DNA of 64,000 nt from Schaedlerella glycyrrhizinilytica_A (GTDB taxonomy: Bacteria > Bacillota > Clostridia > Lachnospirales > Lachnospiraceae): the NCBI RefSeq assembly GCF_042852765.1, contig NZ_AP031414.1; one strand, 5' to 3'. Within the stretch, counting starts at the first letter, position 1, and every line of letters begins with the position of its first letter. Made by a program: the position numbers and the translations under genes. The notes beneath the pieces were generated by a model. That model did no database searches. It worked only from the letters and a program-made list of their open reading frames with translations, and was not told where the DNA came from. Positions 33,632 to 42,899 of this stretch are shown here, in pieces.

Positions 33632-34477
33632 ATGCAGTATATTAATTATCGGGAAAGCCGTCAGAGAGGGACTGCCGACTTTCCGATCGAATATCACCAC
33701 GTTTCCCCGACACACCCGCAATACATCATGGCGCTTCACTGGCATGTGGAATTTGAGCTGATCCGCATTCTGAGCGGTTCGCTGAAACTGACCGTCGACG
33801 AAGAAGAATATACCGCGAAAGCCGGTTCTTCCTGCTTTATCCCTTCCGGAACGATCCATGCCGGAGAGCCGGACGACTGTGTCTATGAATGTCTTGTCTT
33901 CGATATGAATGTGCTGATGAACAAGAACGACGACTGCTGCCGGCTGATCCGGCGCGTCATCGATCATCAGGTGGAACTGCCGCATCATTTTCCGGAATCC
34001 TGCACGGAGATCAACCGCATCGTCTGGTCCATCTTCGACGCTTCCACCTCAAAAAACGAGGGATACCAGCTTGTCGTCCTCGGCGCAATGTATCAGCTCT
34101 TTGGTACGATTTTCGCCACACATGATTACAGACCGGTCCCGGAAAAACAGACGCGCACACATCGCAGGATCCTGCAGCTCAAACAGGCGCTGGAGTTTAT
34201 GGAGTCCTCCTATAACCAGCCGATCACATTGGAAGAGATGGCCGAAAGCGTCGGTATGTCTCCCAAATATTTCTGCCGCTTCTTCCACGAGATGACCCAC
34301 CGCACTCCCGTTGACTATCTCAATTACTATCGGATCGAACGCGCCTGTTACCAGCTGATGACGACCAATCTCTCGATCACGGATGTGGCCTACGGATCCG
34401 GCTTCAACGACTTAAGCTACTTCATCAAAACATTTAAAAAATACAAAGGAACTACACCCAAAAAATATTTGAGGTAG
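33632..34477 (+). CDS. AraC-family regulator of the fucose operon
   Basis: 281 residues. The N-terminal cupin sensor has HWHVEFELIRILSGSLKLTV and KAGSSCFIPSGTIHAGEP. The C-terminal DNA-binding domain has two helix-turn-helix units: ITLEEMAESVGMSPKYFCRF and LSITDVAYGSGFNDLSYFIK, ending FKKYKGTTPKKYL. It is divergent from the kinase-fucI-fucU operon, so it probably activates it in response to L-fucose or a product. AAGGAG lies before the ATG. Confidence 0.88.
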   Translation: MQYINYRESRQRGTADFPIEYHHVSPTHPQYIMALHWHVEFELIRILSGSLKLTVDEEEYTAKAGSSCFIPSGTIHAGEPDDCVYECLVFDMNVLMNKNDDCCRLIRRVIDHQVELPHHFPESCTEINRIVWSIFDASTSKNEGYQLVVLGAMYQLFGTIFATHDYRPVPEKQTRTHRRILQLKQALEFMESSYNQPITLEEMAESVGMSPKYFCRFFHEMTHRTPVDYLNYYRIERACYQLMTTNLSITDVAYGSGFNDLSYFIKTFKKYKGTTPKKYLR

Positions 34478-34502
34478 TTCCCGGCATTCCTTTCGGAAAC
34501 GA

Positions 34503-34943
34503 TCAGAAGATCCCGAAGATCTTCTCCCGAAAGGAGGCATATAATGTGTCGTAGTCTGTATATTGGATATCGCTTTCTTTAAATGTCCGGCTCCATACTT
34601 TGCAGATACCGTCTGCGATCCGCTTGGCATCCGGACTCTCCAGCTTCAGAATCGTCGGAAATACATAATAAATCATGAAGAAGTTCAGATCCATCTGCGT
34701 CCGTGCACTGATCTTGCCTTTCTTGTTTTTAAACTTCTTGTCCACTGCGTTGACAAGACATTGTGCCAGTTCGTCCACCGCCGCATCCTTATCTTCTGCG
34801 GCTTCCACATATTCTTTCATTTCCTCAAAATAAAATCCATTCTCACGGACAAATACTTCTGTGTTCGCCTCGTAAGATTTCTTTTTCAGATGGTGCAACA
34901 TCTGTTCCAAATCACCAAAAATCGTTTCAATTCCCTGAAGCAT
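34503..34943 (-). CDS. Conserved hypothetical protein
   Basis: 146 residues, not recognised. It is mostly helical with no membrane segment or signal peptide. The N-terminal half contains FGDLEQMLHHLKKKSYEANT; the middle holds a charged Lys-rich stretch (DKKFKNKKGKISARTQMDL); the C-terminal half has a hydrophobic patch NFFMIYYVFPTILKLE and ends SFREKIFGIF. It is convergent with the araC gene (25-nt gap). The ribosome binding site GGAGGAAGAC precedes the ATG, supporting a real gene. The function is unknown. Confidence 0.6.
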   Translation of the reverse strand: MLQGIETIFGDLEQMLHHLKKKSYEANTEVFVRENGFYFEEMKEYVEAAEDKDAAVDELAQCLVNAVDKKFKNKKGKISARTQMDLNFFMIYYVFPTILKLESPDAKRIADGICKVWSRTFKESDIQYTDYDTLYASFREKIFGIF

Positions 34944-35031
34944 AGTCTTCCTCCTGCCATTTCCATAAATTGTGCATCTGTATTTCCCTACACGCTGTCT
35001 TCATTATAAACGATAAACCGGAAAAAGAAAA

Positions 35032-35056
35032 GGGAAGCCGCTTTATTCGGCTCCCC
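35032..35056 (-). terminator. Terminator of the sugar ABC operon
   Basis: GGGAAGCCG (35032-35040) pairs with CGGCTCCCC (35048-35056), one mismatch. On the minus strand it is followed by TTTTCTTTTTC. It lies 44 nt past the stop of the binding-protein gene (35100). Confidence 0.75.
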
Positions 35057-35099
35057 CTATTCTCATGGTCATTGCGACCGTATTTGTTTGTATTACAGA

Positions 35100-36242
35100 T
35101 TAGTCATACAGGTTCGGAGAGATTTCCGGATCTTCCATATTTGTGGAATCATACCAGTATCCGTCTGTCTCAACGTCAGATACTTCTTCACCCTCACAGA
35201 TCTTGTACAGAGTCTCGATGGAGATTTTTCCCTGCATCAGAGGAGACTGTGTAACTGCTCCGAGAAGAGTACCGTCTTTTACAGCTGCTTTGATAACTGA
35301 ACCAGCGTCAAATCCTGCTGCGATGATGTTTTTCTCCGGATCGCTTCCGAGTACGTTCAGGTTGTTGTTTGCTGTCAGAACACCCTCTGCAGATACCTGG
35401 TTAGAACCGAAGATCGCGATCGTGTCTTCTTTGTTCATGATATTGGCAGCCTCTGTTGAGCAAAGCTCTACTGTTGTCTGTGCCGGAACTGCTACTTCGA
35501 TGATAATGTCTGCTTCACCCTCAGCTACTGTTCCCTCTACAAGGTTTTTGTAGTAGTCATTTCCAACTACCGCACATTTCTTTCCGTCTGCTTCCGCAAG
35601 TTCGATGAATCTGTTGATGAATCCAAGTCCACGCTCCGTGATGTTTGCAGATGTAGCATCCTGGTTAACTTCACCTACACGAACCGGCTCTTTTGCATTG
35701 GCAATTTTGTCTTTTACTGCTTCGTAGATCTTATCTGCTGCGATCGCACCTGCCGCACCGTTGTTTGTTACAACTGTTGCGTATACAGATCCCTCCGGAG
35801 CATCCGGTACACCAGAGTCAAAACATACTACCGGGATACCTTTGTCAAGAGCTGTCTGCAGAGACTCGATTACAGAGTTCTGGTCACAAGCTGCAAGAGC
35901 GATTCCGTCCGGAGCCTGGTTGATCGCGTTGTTCAGCATGTTTACCTGGTCAGCGATATCGGACTCAGCATTCGGTCCTGTTGTATTTGTTGTAACGCCA
36001 AGTTCTTCCTCAGCCTGCTCGATTCCCTGAACAGCTGCCTGCCAGTAAGATGACTGGAAGCTCTTAACTACAACTTCGAAATGATAATCTCCGCCGCCTT
36101 TGCCTTCTTCTTTTCCTTCATCAGTTGCTTCTGTCTTAGCGCCTTCTTCTTTTTTAGCGTCGTCTCCACCGCCGCCGCATCCTGCGAGCATTCCGACTAC
36201 CATGCATCCACCGAGTAATACTGCTAAAACTTTCTTTTTCAT
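35100..36242 (-). CDS. Sugar ABC transporter substrate-binding lipoprotein (RbsB-like)
   Basis: 380-residue lipoprotein with lipobox LAGC after a typical signal peptide, then a Gly/Lys/Glu linker. The periplasmic-binding fold follows: YHFEVVVKSFQSSYWQAAVQ, GPNAESDIADQVNMLNNAIN, DGIALAACDQNSVIESL, PVVCFDSGVPDAPEGS and VLGSDPEKNIIAAGFDAGSV. It belongs to the ribose/galactose-type group. It is the last gene of the permease-ATPase-permease-SBP operon, and a hairpin precedes it (36279-36318). Position beside the fucose genes suggests L-fucose as ligand; this is inference only. Confidence 0.88.
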   Translation of the reverse strand: MKKKVLAVLLGGCMVVGMLAGCGGGGDDAKKEEGAKTEATDEGKEEGKGGGDYHFEVVVKSFQSSYWQAAVQGIEQAEEELGVTTNTTGPNAESDIADQVNMLNNAINQAPDGIALAACDQNSVIESLQTALDKGIPVVCFDSGVPDAPEGSVYATVVTNNGAAGAIAADKIYEAVKDKIANAKEPVRVGEVNQDATSANITERGLGFINRFIELAEADGKKCAVVGNDYYKNLVEGTVAEGEADIIIEVAVPAQTTVELCSTEAANIMNKEDTIAIFGSNQVSAEGVLTANNNLNVLGSDPEKNIIAAGFDAGSVIKAAVKDGTLLGAVTQSPLMQGKISIETLYKICEGEEVSDVETDGYWYDSTNMEDPEISPNLYD

Positions 36243-36278
36243 ACTTTCTTGTCCTCCTTAGACATTTTTATATAGTAA

Positions 36279-36318
36279 CAGCCGGCAGCATCTTTGCTGA
36301 AAAATCCGTTTCCGGCTG
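36279..36318 (-). other. Intercistronic hairpin before the binding-protein gene
   Basis: CAGCCGG (36279-36285) pairs with CCGGCTG (36312-36318), and an inner CAGCA/TGCTG stem lies inside. No U-run follows on the minus strand. Such hairpins between permease and binding-protein genes often mark RNA processing or stability boundaries that raise binding-protein output. Confidence 0.45.
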
Positions 36319-36363
36319 CTATCTATCATGATTGTTTTTCCTACACAGAATAAGAAATTCCGA

Positions 36364-37368
36364 TTACATTTTCTCGTTCTTTCTCTTTAAGATATCTACA
36401 AGTACCGCTGCGATCAGCACGAAACCTGTGATGATCTGCTGCCAGTTTGCTGTCAGTCCGATGAACGGAAGTCCCGTCTTCAGCATACAGATTACGAATA
36501 CACCTGCCAGTGTTCCGGTGATGCTTCCTGCTCCACCTGACATGGACACACCGCCGATAATCGCTCCGCCGATGGCTTCAAGCTCAAATCCGGCTCCGCT
36601 TCCCGGCTGAACCGTTGCGAAGATCGCGGAATAAGAAATTGCTGCCAGTCCTGCAAAGAAACCGGAGATCACATATGCAAAAATGTGATAGAATTTTACG
36701 TTAACTCCGGAAAGTCTTGTCGCTTCTTTGTTGCTTCCGATTGCCAGCGTATAACGTCCGACTTTCGTATGGTTCAATACAAATGTCATCAGAATTACCA
36801 GCAGGATGATCCAGATAAATCCGATCGGGATATTTGTTCCGTTCACCTGGATCTTGAAGATGCTTCTGAACCAGCCGCCCTCTGCTGCCGCTGCCGGCCA
36901 GGAAATTCCAAAACCACCGACAATAATGGAACCAAGTCCACGGGTGATCATACATGTACAAAGTGTTGCCAAGAACGGCGGCAGATCCATCAATGCTACC
37001 AGACATCCGTTCAGCACACCGACTGCACATCCCATCAAGATGCTGACAAGCATTCCTGCCCATGTCGGCCATCCCTGATATACGATCAGGTAACCGCCTA
37101 CCAGTGAGTAACATACAAGACCTGTACCGATGGAAAGGTCAACGCCTCCTGTCATCAATGGGAACGCAACTCCGATCGCCATCAGCGTAATGTAATATGA
37201 GAAGTCAAGTATGTTTACGAATGTTGTATATTTTCTAAAGTTCGGGCTCATCACACTGAAGAAGATGAACAATGCGATCACAACGAGAAGAACGATAAAC
37301 TTCTGCCCTCCCAGTCTGTCGATTGTCGACCTTTTCGTGCCGGCCGTCTGAGTCGTCTTATTTGCCAT
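36364..37368 (-). CDS. Sugar ABC transporter permease (RbsC-like)
   Basis: 334 residues from the ATG at 37368 (MANKTTQTAG), with GGGAGGAA upstream. It is a multi-helix inner-membrane permease: FIVLLVVIALFIFFSVMSPN, the family box MTGGVDLSIGTGLVCYSLVG, NHTKVGRYTLAIGSNKEATR with LSGVNVKFYHIFAYVISG, and IGGAIIGGVSMSGGAGSITG. It partners the ATPase at 37382 (start overlapping the ATPase stop region) and the second permease at 38929, a heterodimeric arrangement. Confidence 0.9.
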   Translation of the reverse strand: MANKTTQTAGTKRSTIDRLGGQKFIVLLVVIALFIFFSVMSPNFRKYTTFVNILDFSYYITLMAIGVAFPLMTGGVDLSIGTGLVCYSLVGGYLIVYQGWPTWAGMLVSILMGCAVGVLNGCLVALMDLPPFLATLCTCMITRGLGSIIVGGFGISWPAAAAEGGWFRSIFKIQVNGTNIPIGFIWIILLVILMTFVLNHTKVGRYTLAIGSNKEATRLSGVNVKFYHIFAYVISGFFAGLAAISYSAIFATVQPGSGAGFELEAIGGAIIGGVSMSGGAGSITGTLAGVFVICMLKTGLPFIGLTANWQQIITGFVLIAAVLVDILKRKNEKM

Positions 37369-37381
37369 TACTCTTTCCTCC

Positions 37382-38878
37382 CTATTCAATCTCTCGTGTA
37401 GCCATATTCATGATATTCTCCTGTGTTGCTTCGGAGATATCCAGCTCACCCGTCTTCTTACCTTCGCACATTACGACGATTCTGTCGCTCATACGGAGGA
37501 TCTCCGTCATCTCGGAGGAGATCATGATGATCGCTTTTCCCTCTGCTGCCAGGGCGTTCATCAATTTGTAGATCTCGTTCTTGGCTCCGACGTCGATACC
37601 TCTGGTAGGCTCATCGAATATCAGGATGTCACAGTCTCTGGTCAGCCATTTTGCAATAACGACTTTCTGCTGGTTACCACCGGACAGATTCACTACAAGC
37701 TGATCCACATCCGGCGTCTTTGTAGCAAGTGACTCTACATATTTTTCGGCAACTTCTTTTTCTTTCTTCTTATTGATGAAGATTCCGCTCATGTACTGCT
37801 CGAGCGTTGCCATTGTTGTATTTTCCGCAACAGATTTCTGAACGACGATACCATATCGTTTTCTGTCTTCCGACAAATATCCGATACCACATTTTACAGC
37901 GTCCTGCGGACTCTTGATCGTAACTTTCTTACCGTTTACATAAATATCTCCGCTGTCCATCGGATCCGCTCCGAACAAAGCTCTCGCCGTCTCCGTACGT
38001 CCCGCTCCCATCAGTCCGGAGAATCCTAAGATCTCTCCTTTGTGAAGTTCAAAGCTTACATCCTGTACCATCTTGCCTGCATTTAAGTGCTCTACTTTCA
38101 GAACGACCGGCGCATCTTTCGGAACGGTACTTGCCGTCTTCGGATCTTCGTAGATCACACGTCCAACCATCATGTTGATGATATCGTCTTTTGTACTGTC
38201 TTTTGTGATCAATGTTCCCACATAAGAACCGTCACGCATAACGGTTACACGGTCTGTGATCACTTTGATCTCATCCATACGGTGGGAAATATAAACGATT
38301 CCGATTCCCTTTTCTTTCAAGTCACGGATGATCTTGAACAATTCCTGGATCTCCGTCTCTGTCAGCGCTGCCGACGGCTCATCGAAAATGATGACTTTTG
38401 CGTCATGAGAAATCGCTTTTGCGATCTCACACATCTGCTGTTTTCCGACCGTCAGTCTTCCCATCATTTCTCTCGGATCGATGTCAATGTTCATGCGGTC
38501 GAACAGTTTCTTTGCTTCTTCATTCATCTTCTTGTCATCGATGCGGATTCCTTTTTTGAACTCGCGTCCGATGAAGATGTTCTGCGCCACTGTCAGGTGG
38601 CTCAACATATTCAGCTCCTGATGCACGATCACGATACCTGCATCCTGTGCTTCTCTTGTATTGGAAAATTCTACTTCTTTTCCCTCATATGTAATTGTAC
38701 CGGAATCTTTTTTATAGATACCTGTCAACACTTTCATCAATGTTGACTTTCCGGCTCCGTTCTCTCCCATCAGAGCAAGGACTTCACCTTTTCTGACTTC
38801 CAGATCTACATGATCCAGTGCGTGAACACCCGGGAAAGACTTGTCAATATCTTTCATCGTTAATATAACTTCGCCCAT
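37382..38878 (-). CDS. Sugar ABC transporter ATPase, double domain (RbsA-like)
   Basis: 498 residues with two ABC domains. Domain 1: Walker A GENGAGKST, signature LTVGKQQMCEIAKAI, Walker B VIIFDEPSAALT. Domain 2: degenerate Walker A GLMGAGRTETARALFG, signature LSGGNQQKVVIAKWL, Walker B ILIFDEPTRGIDVGA. The degenerate second site is normal for RbsA/MglA. It energises uptake through the two flanking permeases, and the permease at 36364 starts 13 nt past its stop. Confidence 0.93.
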   Translation of the reverse strand: MGEVILTMKDIDKSFPGVHALDHVDLEVRKGEVLALMGENGAGKSTLMKVLTGIYKKDSGTITYEGKEVEFSNTREAQDAGIVIVHQELNMLSHLTVAQNIFIGREFKKGIRIDDKKMNEEAKKLFDRMNIDIDPREMMGRLTVGKQQMCEIAKAISHDAKVIIFDEPSAALTETEIQELFKIIRDLKEKGIGIVYISHRMDEIKVITDRVTVMRDGSYVGTLITKDSTKDDIINMMVGRVIYEDPKTASTVPKDAPVVLKVEHLNAGKMVQDVSFELHKGEILGFSGLMGAGRTETARALFGADPMDSGDIYVNGKKVTIKSPQDAVKCGIGYLSEDRKRYGIVVQKSVAENTTMATLEQYMSGIFINKKKEKEVAEKYVESLATKTPDVDQLVVNLSGGNQQKVVIAKWLTRDCDILIFDEPTRGIDVGAKNEIYKLMNALAAEGKAIIMISSEMTEILRMSDRIVVMCEGKKTGELDISEATQENIMNMATREIE

Positions 38879-38928
38879 TCTCTTACCCTTGCCTTTCTCT
38901 TCTCAATCTAAGATGCCATGTGACATTA

Positions 38929-39903
38929 TCAATTCTTTCTGCGTCTTGCAACAACATCGCTGAATACAGCGGCGATTACAATCACACCTGTGATGATAAG
39001 CTGGTAATCTTTTGTAAAGCCAAGAGCCAGAATTCCCTCCTGGAGCAGTGCGATGATGAACACACCGATCACAGTTCCGCTGATCGAAGCAAGTCCGCCT
39101 GCCATGGATGTTCCACCCATTACGCATCCCGCGATCGCCTCGTTATTGTACTGGTCTCCGTATCCAGGCTGAACCGTTGTATAAGCAGCCACATAGAAGA
39201 TCGCTCCGATTCCTACGAGAAGACCACAAATGATGTAGGAGATCATCTCCCATTTCTTTACATCCACACCGGAAAGACGAACCGCTTCTTTGTTGCTTCC
39301 GAGTGAAAGGATATAACGTCCGATCTTTGTCTTGTTTAAGATGATCGCACAGACAATTGCTACCGCAAGGAAAATGAACAGTCCCACCGGAATATTTCCG
39401 ATTTTGATCAGGGATCTGTACCAACCGCCCTCTGCTGTAGCCTGCGGCCAACTGACAGACTGTGTTTTTGTAAATACAGATGCAAGACCTTTTGCGATGT
39501 TCATACTTGCCATCGAAGTTATAAAGGATGGTACGGACCAGTAGGCTACCAGATAGCCGTTGAATAATCCGAATGCCAGTCCTACAAGGATGCTGATCAC
39601 GATCGCCGCTCCCATCGGAACTCCGTGTGCGGTCAGGCTGTAACCGGAAACAAGTGCACAGCAGAACATAACCGGTCCGATGGAGAAATCAATTCCTCCC
39701 GTTGCGATGACGAACGTAACTCCCAATGATAAGAATCCCAGGAAATATGCATAGTTAAGGGCGCTCAGAATTCTCTGCATTCCCGCGAATTTTCCCTGCG
39801 TCAATACGCAGAAGAGACCATACATGAGAATTAAGACAAAACATAAGACGATTCTGTTAAACCCTACCTTTTTTACAAAAGGATTTTGTTTAATCTTTTC
39901 CAC
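38929..39903 (-). CDS. Sugar ABC transporter permease (RbsC-like), second copy
   Basis: 324 residues if the GTG at 39903 is used, with AGGAGG upstream (only 4 nt spacing, so the start is uncertain); the ATG at 40017 would add 38 residues that include the promoter region. Typical permease segments: VLCFVLILMYGLFCVLTQG, FVIATGGIDFSIGPVMFCCA, ILNKTKIGRYILSLGSNKEA and VMGGTSMAGGLASISGTVIG. It is the first gene of the transporter operon, followed by the ATPase after 50 nt. Confidence 0.88.
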   Translation of the reverse strand: MEKIKQNPFVKKVGFNRIVLCFVLILMYGLFCVLTQGKFAGMQRILSALNYAYFLGFLSLGVTFVIATGGIDFSIGPVMFCCALVSGYSLTAHGVPMGAAIVISILVGLAFGLFNGYLVAYWSVPSFITSMASMNIAKGLASVFTKTQSVSWPQATAEGGWYRSLIKIGNIPVGLFIFLAVAIVCAIILNKTKIGRYILSLGSNKEAVRLSGVDVKKWEMISYIICGLLVGIGAIFYVAAYTTVQPGYGDQYNNEAIAGCVMGGTSMAGGLASISGTVIGVFIIALLQEGILALGFTKDYQLIITGVIVIAAVFSDVVARRRKN

Positions 39904-39996
39904 TCTTCTTCCTCCTACTTCAATAAGATTACGCGTTTTCTGTCCTTGCGTCAGAAAGCGCCCCGAAGACATCTGCCGCCCCCGGAACATAGGTCT

Positions 39997-40025
39997 ATTA
40001 TAGTCGTCCTGTTTCAAAATAGAAA
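39997..40025 (-). promoter_or_regulatory. Weak -35 promoter of the transporter operon
   Basis: Minus strand: a perfect -10 TATAAT (39997-40002) but a poor -35 TTTCTA (40020-40025) with a 17-nt spacer. It lies just downstream of the terminator at 40041-40083. A weak -35 fits control by an activator such as the response regulator at 42896-44504. Confidence 0.5.
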
Positions 40026-40040
40026 TTGAAATTCTTACTA

Positions 40041-40083
40041 AAAAAGGTTAAAAAACTACTGTCTGTAATTTTTTAACCTTTTT
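40041..40083 (-). terminator. Terminator between the TCS genes and the transporter operon
   Basis: AAAAAGGTTAAAAAA (40041-40055) pairs perfectly over 15 bp with TTTTTTAACCTTTTT (40069-40083). On the minus strand it lies after the sugar-binding gene (stop 40112). It separates the regulator/kinase/binding-protein unit from the importer operon. Confidence 0.75.
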
Positions 40084-40111
40084 ACATTTTCTTATATTTT
40101 CGTTTTTCTCT

Positions 40112-41110
40112 CTACTGCCCGGAAAACGGATACAGCAGTCTCTGGTTTTCATCTTCGTACAGATTCTCTTTCGTGATCAGCTTGCTCCCGGAATCCAGAT
40201 CCGGCTCCACCGTCTTTCCCGTCAGGGCATGGATTGCCTGTTCCACTCCGAGATACCCCATATTGACCGGCTTCTGTATGATGATCGCCTGAAATACCCC
40301 CATCTCGAGAAGCTGGATTTCCTCGACCGAACTGTCAAATCCTACCATCTTGACTTTTCCCGCAAGTCCGAGATCATTGACCGCACGGGCAGCTCCGATC
40401 GCACCGTATTCATTGGTCGCAACAAGCAGATCGATCTTAGGATAGCGTTTCAGCATATCCATCGTCAGCTCATAGGCTTTCTCATAGGAAGAATTACAAT
40501 AGACAATGGAACGGATCTGATGAGACGCCTCGCCCAGTCCGTCACAGATCCCATTGCTTCTCTCCATCGCCGTGGACGAGCCTTTCACATGAGAAACGAT
40601 CCCGATTCCCCCCTCCTCGTCTACAAGTGTCGCCGCGTATTCTCCCAGTTCTTTTCCCGCCCGGTAATTGTCCGTTCCGATCTCCGAAACCGCAATGTCC
40701 CTGTCGATCACAGAATCTAAAAGGATCAGCGGGATTCCCGCATCCACAACTTCCTGCAGAACATCCGAAACTTCAGAATAATCTCCCGGAGCGACAAGAA
40801 GCGCATCCGGCTCCTTTTCCATACTCTGCCGGATGATCTCGATCTGCTCTTCCACATCTTCCTCAGCACCGGCTCCCATCACTTCAATTTCTGCCCCCAT
40901 CTCCTCGGCTCCCAGTTTCGCACCGTCGATCAGAGCCGTCCAGAACCCGTTTGCCGGATCGATCGTCTTGGGGATAAAAATCAGATGATATGTTTCCGTT
41001 TCTTCCGGGTCATTCCACGCCAGCCTTATGCCGAGACAGATGACGAGCAACGTCAGCGCCACAGTCATAAAAATTCCGATTTTATGGTTTTTAATCATCC
41101 ATCTTTTCAT
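40112..41110 (-). CDS. Membrane-anchored sugar-binding protein linked to a sensor kinase
   Basis: 332 residues from the ATG at 41110 (GGAGG eight bases upstream). It overlaps the kinase stop by 20 nt. The N-terminus is an uncleaved-looking anchor (KIGIFMTVALTLLVICLGIR) with no lipobox Cys. The rest is an RbsB/LacI-type binding fold: HLIFIPKTIDPANGFWTALI, DALLVAPGDYSEVSDVLQEV, GIGIVSHVKGSSTAMERSNG and DLLVATNEYGAIGAARAVND. Its coupling to the kinase suggests it presents the sugar signal to the sensor rather than to the importer. Confidence 0.8.
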   Translation of the reverse strand: MKRWMIKNHKIGIFMTVALTLLVICLGIRLAWNDPEETETYHLIFIPKTIDPANGFWTALIDGAKLGAEEMGAEIEVMGAGAEEDVEEQIEIIRQSMEKEPDALLVAPGDYSEVSDVLQEVVDAGIPLILLDSVIDRDIAVSEIGTDNYRAGKELGEYAATLVDEEGGIGIVSHVKGSSTAMERSNGICDGLGEASHQIRSIVYCNSSYEKAYELTMDMLKRYPKIDLLVATNEYGAIGAARAVNDLGLAGKVKMVGFDSSVEEIQLLEMGVFQAIIIQKPVNMGYLGVEQAIHALTGKTVEPDLDSGSKLITKENLYEDENQRLLYPFSGQ

Positions 41111-42899
41111 CTGTCCTGCCTCCATCGGTCGGGATCGTGATCACAACCTTTGTACCCGCACCTTTCACACTCTCATAACGGATGCCGTACTCCGATCCGT
41201 ACTGAAGCTGCAGACGCTTCTGCACATTTGGAACGCCTACGCCGTTTCGTTTCTGTTCTTTCCGATGTTCGTCAAAAATATGCTCCATCACATCTTCGTC
41301 CATACCGATCCCGTCGTCTGCCACAACGATCTCAACTCTGCCGTCCACAGGTTTTGCATAAATTTTTAAATTTCCTTTTGTCTCTTTATACTTGATCCCG
41401 TGATAGATCGCATTTTCCACCAGTGGCTGCAGCACAAGCTTGATGACCGGGACATGCGCCACTCTCGGATCAACATAAATAAAAAATTCTAGCTTATCTT
41501 TGTAACGCATTTTCTGGATCGTCAGATAATTTTTCACATATTCGAACTCTTTTTCCAACTCGACCTCTTCCTGATCATTGCTGATACTCTGACGCAGAAG
41601 CCTTGCCAGCGCGGAAGTCATTTCCACGACCTCGTCGTTTTCTCCCGCTTCCGACATCCAGATGATCGAATCCAGCGTATTATATAAGAAATGGGGATTG
41701 ATCTGTGCCTGCAATGCTTTCAGTTCACTTTTTCGTTTCTGCTTCTGTTCGTATACGTTCTGTTCCATCAGCGCCCGAATCTCACTGGTCATCAGATTGA
41801 ACGATCTCCCGAGACTTCCGATCTCATTTTCCGTGATCACTTCCACATGGGTGTCAAACTGTCCGTTCTGCACTTTCCGCATGGAATCCCTGAGGGAACG
41901 GATCGGTTTTGTGATCTCCCGGGAGATGATGCCTGAAATGCCGATCACGGCAAGGAGCAGGATCGACGCCACAAGCAGATACCACATCTGCGCCTGTTCG
42001 TTATTTTTCAGCAATTCCGATGTGTAAGCGGCGCCCACGACCGTCCAGCCTGTCCTCTTGGATTTGGACATCGTATAGAGCTTACTTTCTCCGCCCTCGT
42101 CAATGATCAGAGAATCTTCTTCACACTCCATGATCGCGTCGATATTTTCGGTTTTCAGTCCGCCGTACATCAGCTGTTGTTTCGGATGATATACAATGTT
42201 CCCCTCCGCATCCAATACGAAAATATATCCTTTTTCTTCAATACTGTTATTATTACACAGATCGCTGATCGCACTGTAATTCAGATCCACAAAAAAGAGC
42301 CCCTCCCGCTCTCCGGTCTGGTTGTTCACAAGAGCCCGGCTCAATGTGATCACCCATTTATAACTGGATTGGATCGCATTCTGCACATGAGAAGAGGACA
42401 CTGCGATCCCGCTTTTGGATTCCATTGCCGCCTGATACCAGTCCAGAGACTCGATATCCACATATCCTGTCAGCTCGTCGTCTCCCCGGTTGATGATATA
42501 TCTTCCGTTCTTCGCCACAGCCGCCACATTATAAATATCGTCCCTGCTTTCCATGATCGTCTGAAACTGGGTCAGGATCCGTTCTTTTTCCGCCTCCCTC
42601 TCCGCTTCCGTCTGGTTCTGGTCAAACAGATACCGCGGAACGTCGCTGCTTTTTGCGATGATCGAGGAGATATTTTCCATATATTCAATATAGGTATCGA
42701 TGTCATAGTTGACCTGCTGGATGATCTGGCTCATATAATTGATCGAATTTTCATAGATCGTCCCGCTTGTATAACGCATCGCAATCACCATGAAGACCAG
42801 CATGGCTAGTACCATCAGCGCCGAAAAAGACACAAGCATCGTACTCTGGATGCTCTTAAATTTTCCAAACATTCTTGTGATCAGATTAGGTTTCTTCAT
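41091..42899 (-). CDS. Sensor histidine kinase, YesM/LytS type
   Basis: 602 residues. A first membrane helix (FSALMVLAMLVFMVIAMRYT) precedes a ~250-residue extracellular dCache-like sensor, a second helix (YLLVASILLLAVIGISGIIS) and a HAMP linker (EITKPIRSLRDSMRKVQNG). The histidine-phosphorylation box is QAQINPHFLYNTLDSIIWM. The ATPase has LVLQPLVENAIYHGIK (N box), VADDGIGMDEDVMEHIF (G1) and GVGVPNVQKRLQLQYG (G2). Its ATG overlaps the TGA of the (frameshifted) regulator by 4 nt. It is followed by a sugar-binding protein gene that overlaps its 3' end, suggesting a three-component sensor. Confidence 0.9.
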   Translation of the reverse strand: MKKPNLITRMFGKFKSIQSTMLVSFSALMVLAMLVFMVIAMRYTSGTIYENSINYMSQIIQQVNYDIDTYIEYMENISSIIAKSSDVPRYLFDQNQTEAEREAEKERILTQFQTIMESRDDIYNVAAVAKNGRYIINRGDDELTGYVDIESLDWYQAAMESKSGIAVSSSHVQNAIQSSYKWVITLSRALVNNQTGEREGLFFVDLNYSAISDLCNNNSIEEKGYIFVLDAEGNIVYHPKQQLMYGGLKTENIDAIMECEEDSLIIDEGGESKLYTMSKSKRTGWTVVGAAYTSELLKNNEQAQMWYLLVASILLLAVIGISGIISREITKPIRSLRDSMRKVQNGQFDTHVEVITENEIGSLGRSFNLMTSEIRALMEQNVYEQKQKRKSELKALQAQINPHFLYNTLDSIIWMSEAGENDEVVEMTSALARLLRQSISNDQEEVELEKEFEYVKNYLTIQKMRYKDKLEFFIYVDPRVAHVPVIKLVLQPLVENAIYHGIKYKETKGNLKIYAKPVDGRVEIVVADDGIGMDEDVMEHIFDEHRKEQKRNGVGVPNVQKRLQLQYGSEYGIRYESVKGAGTKVVITIPTDGGRTDEKMDD

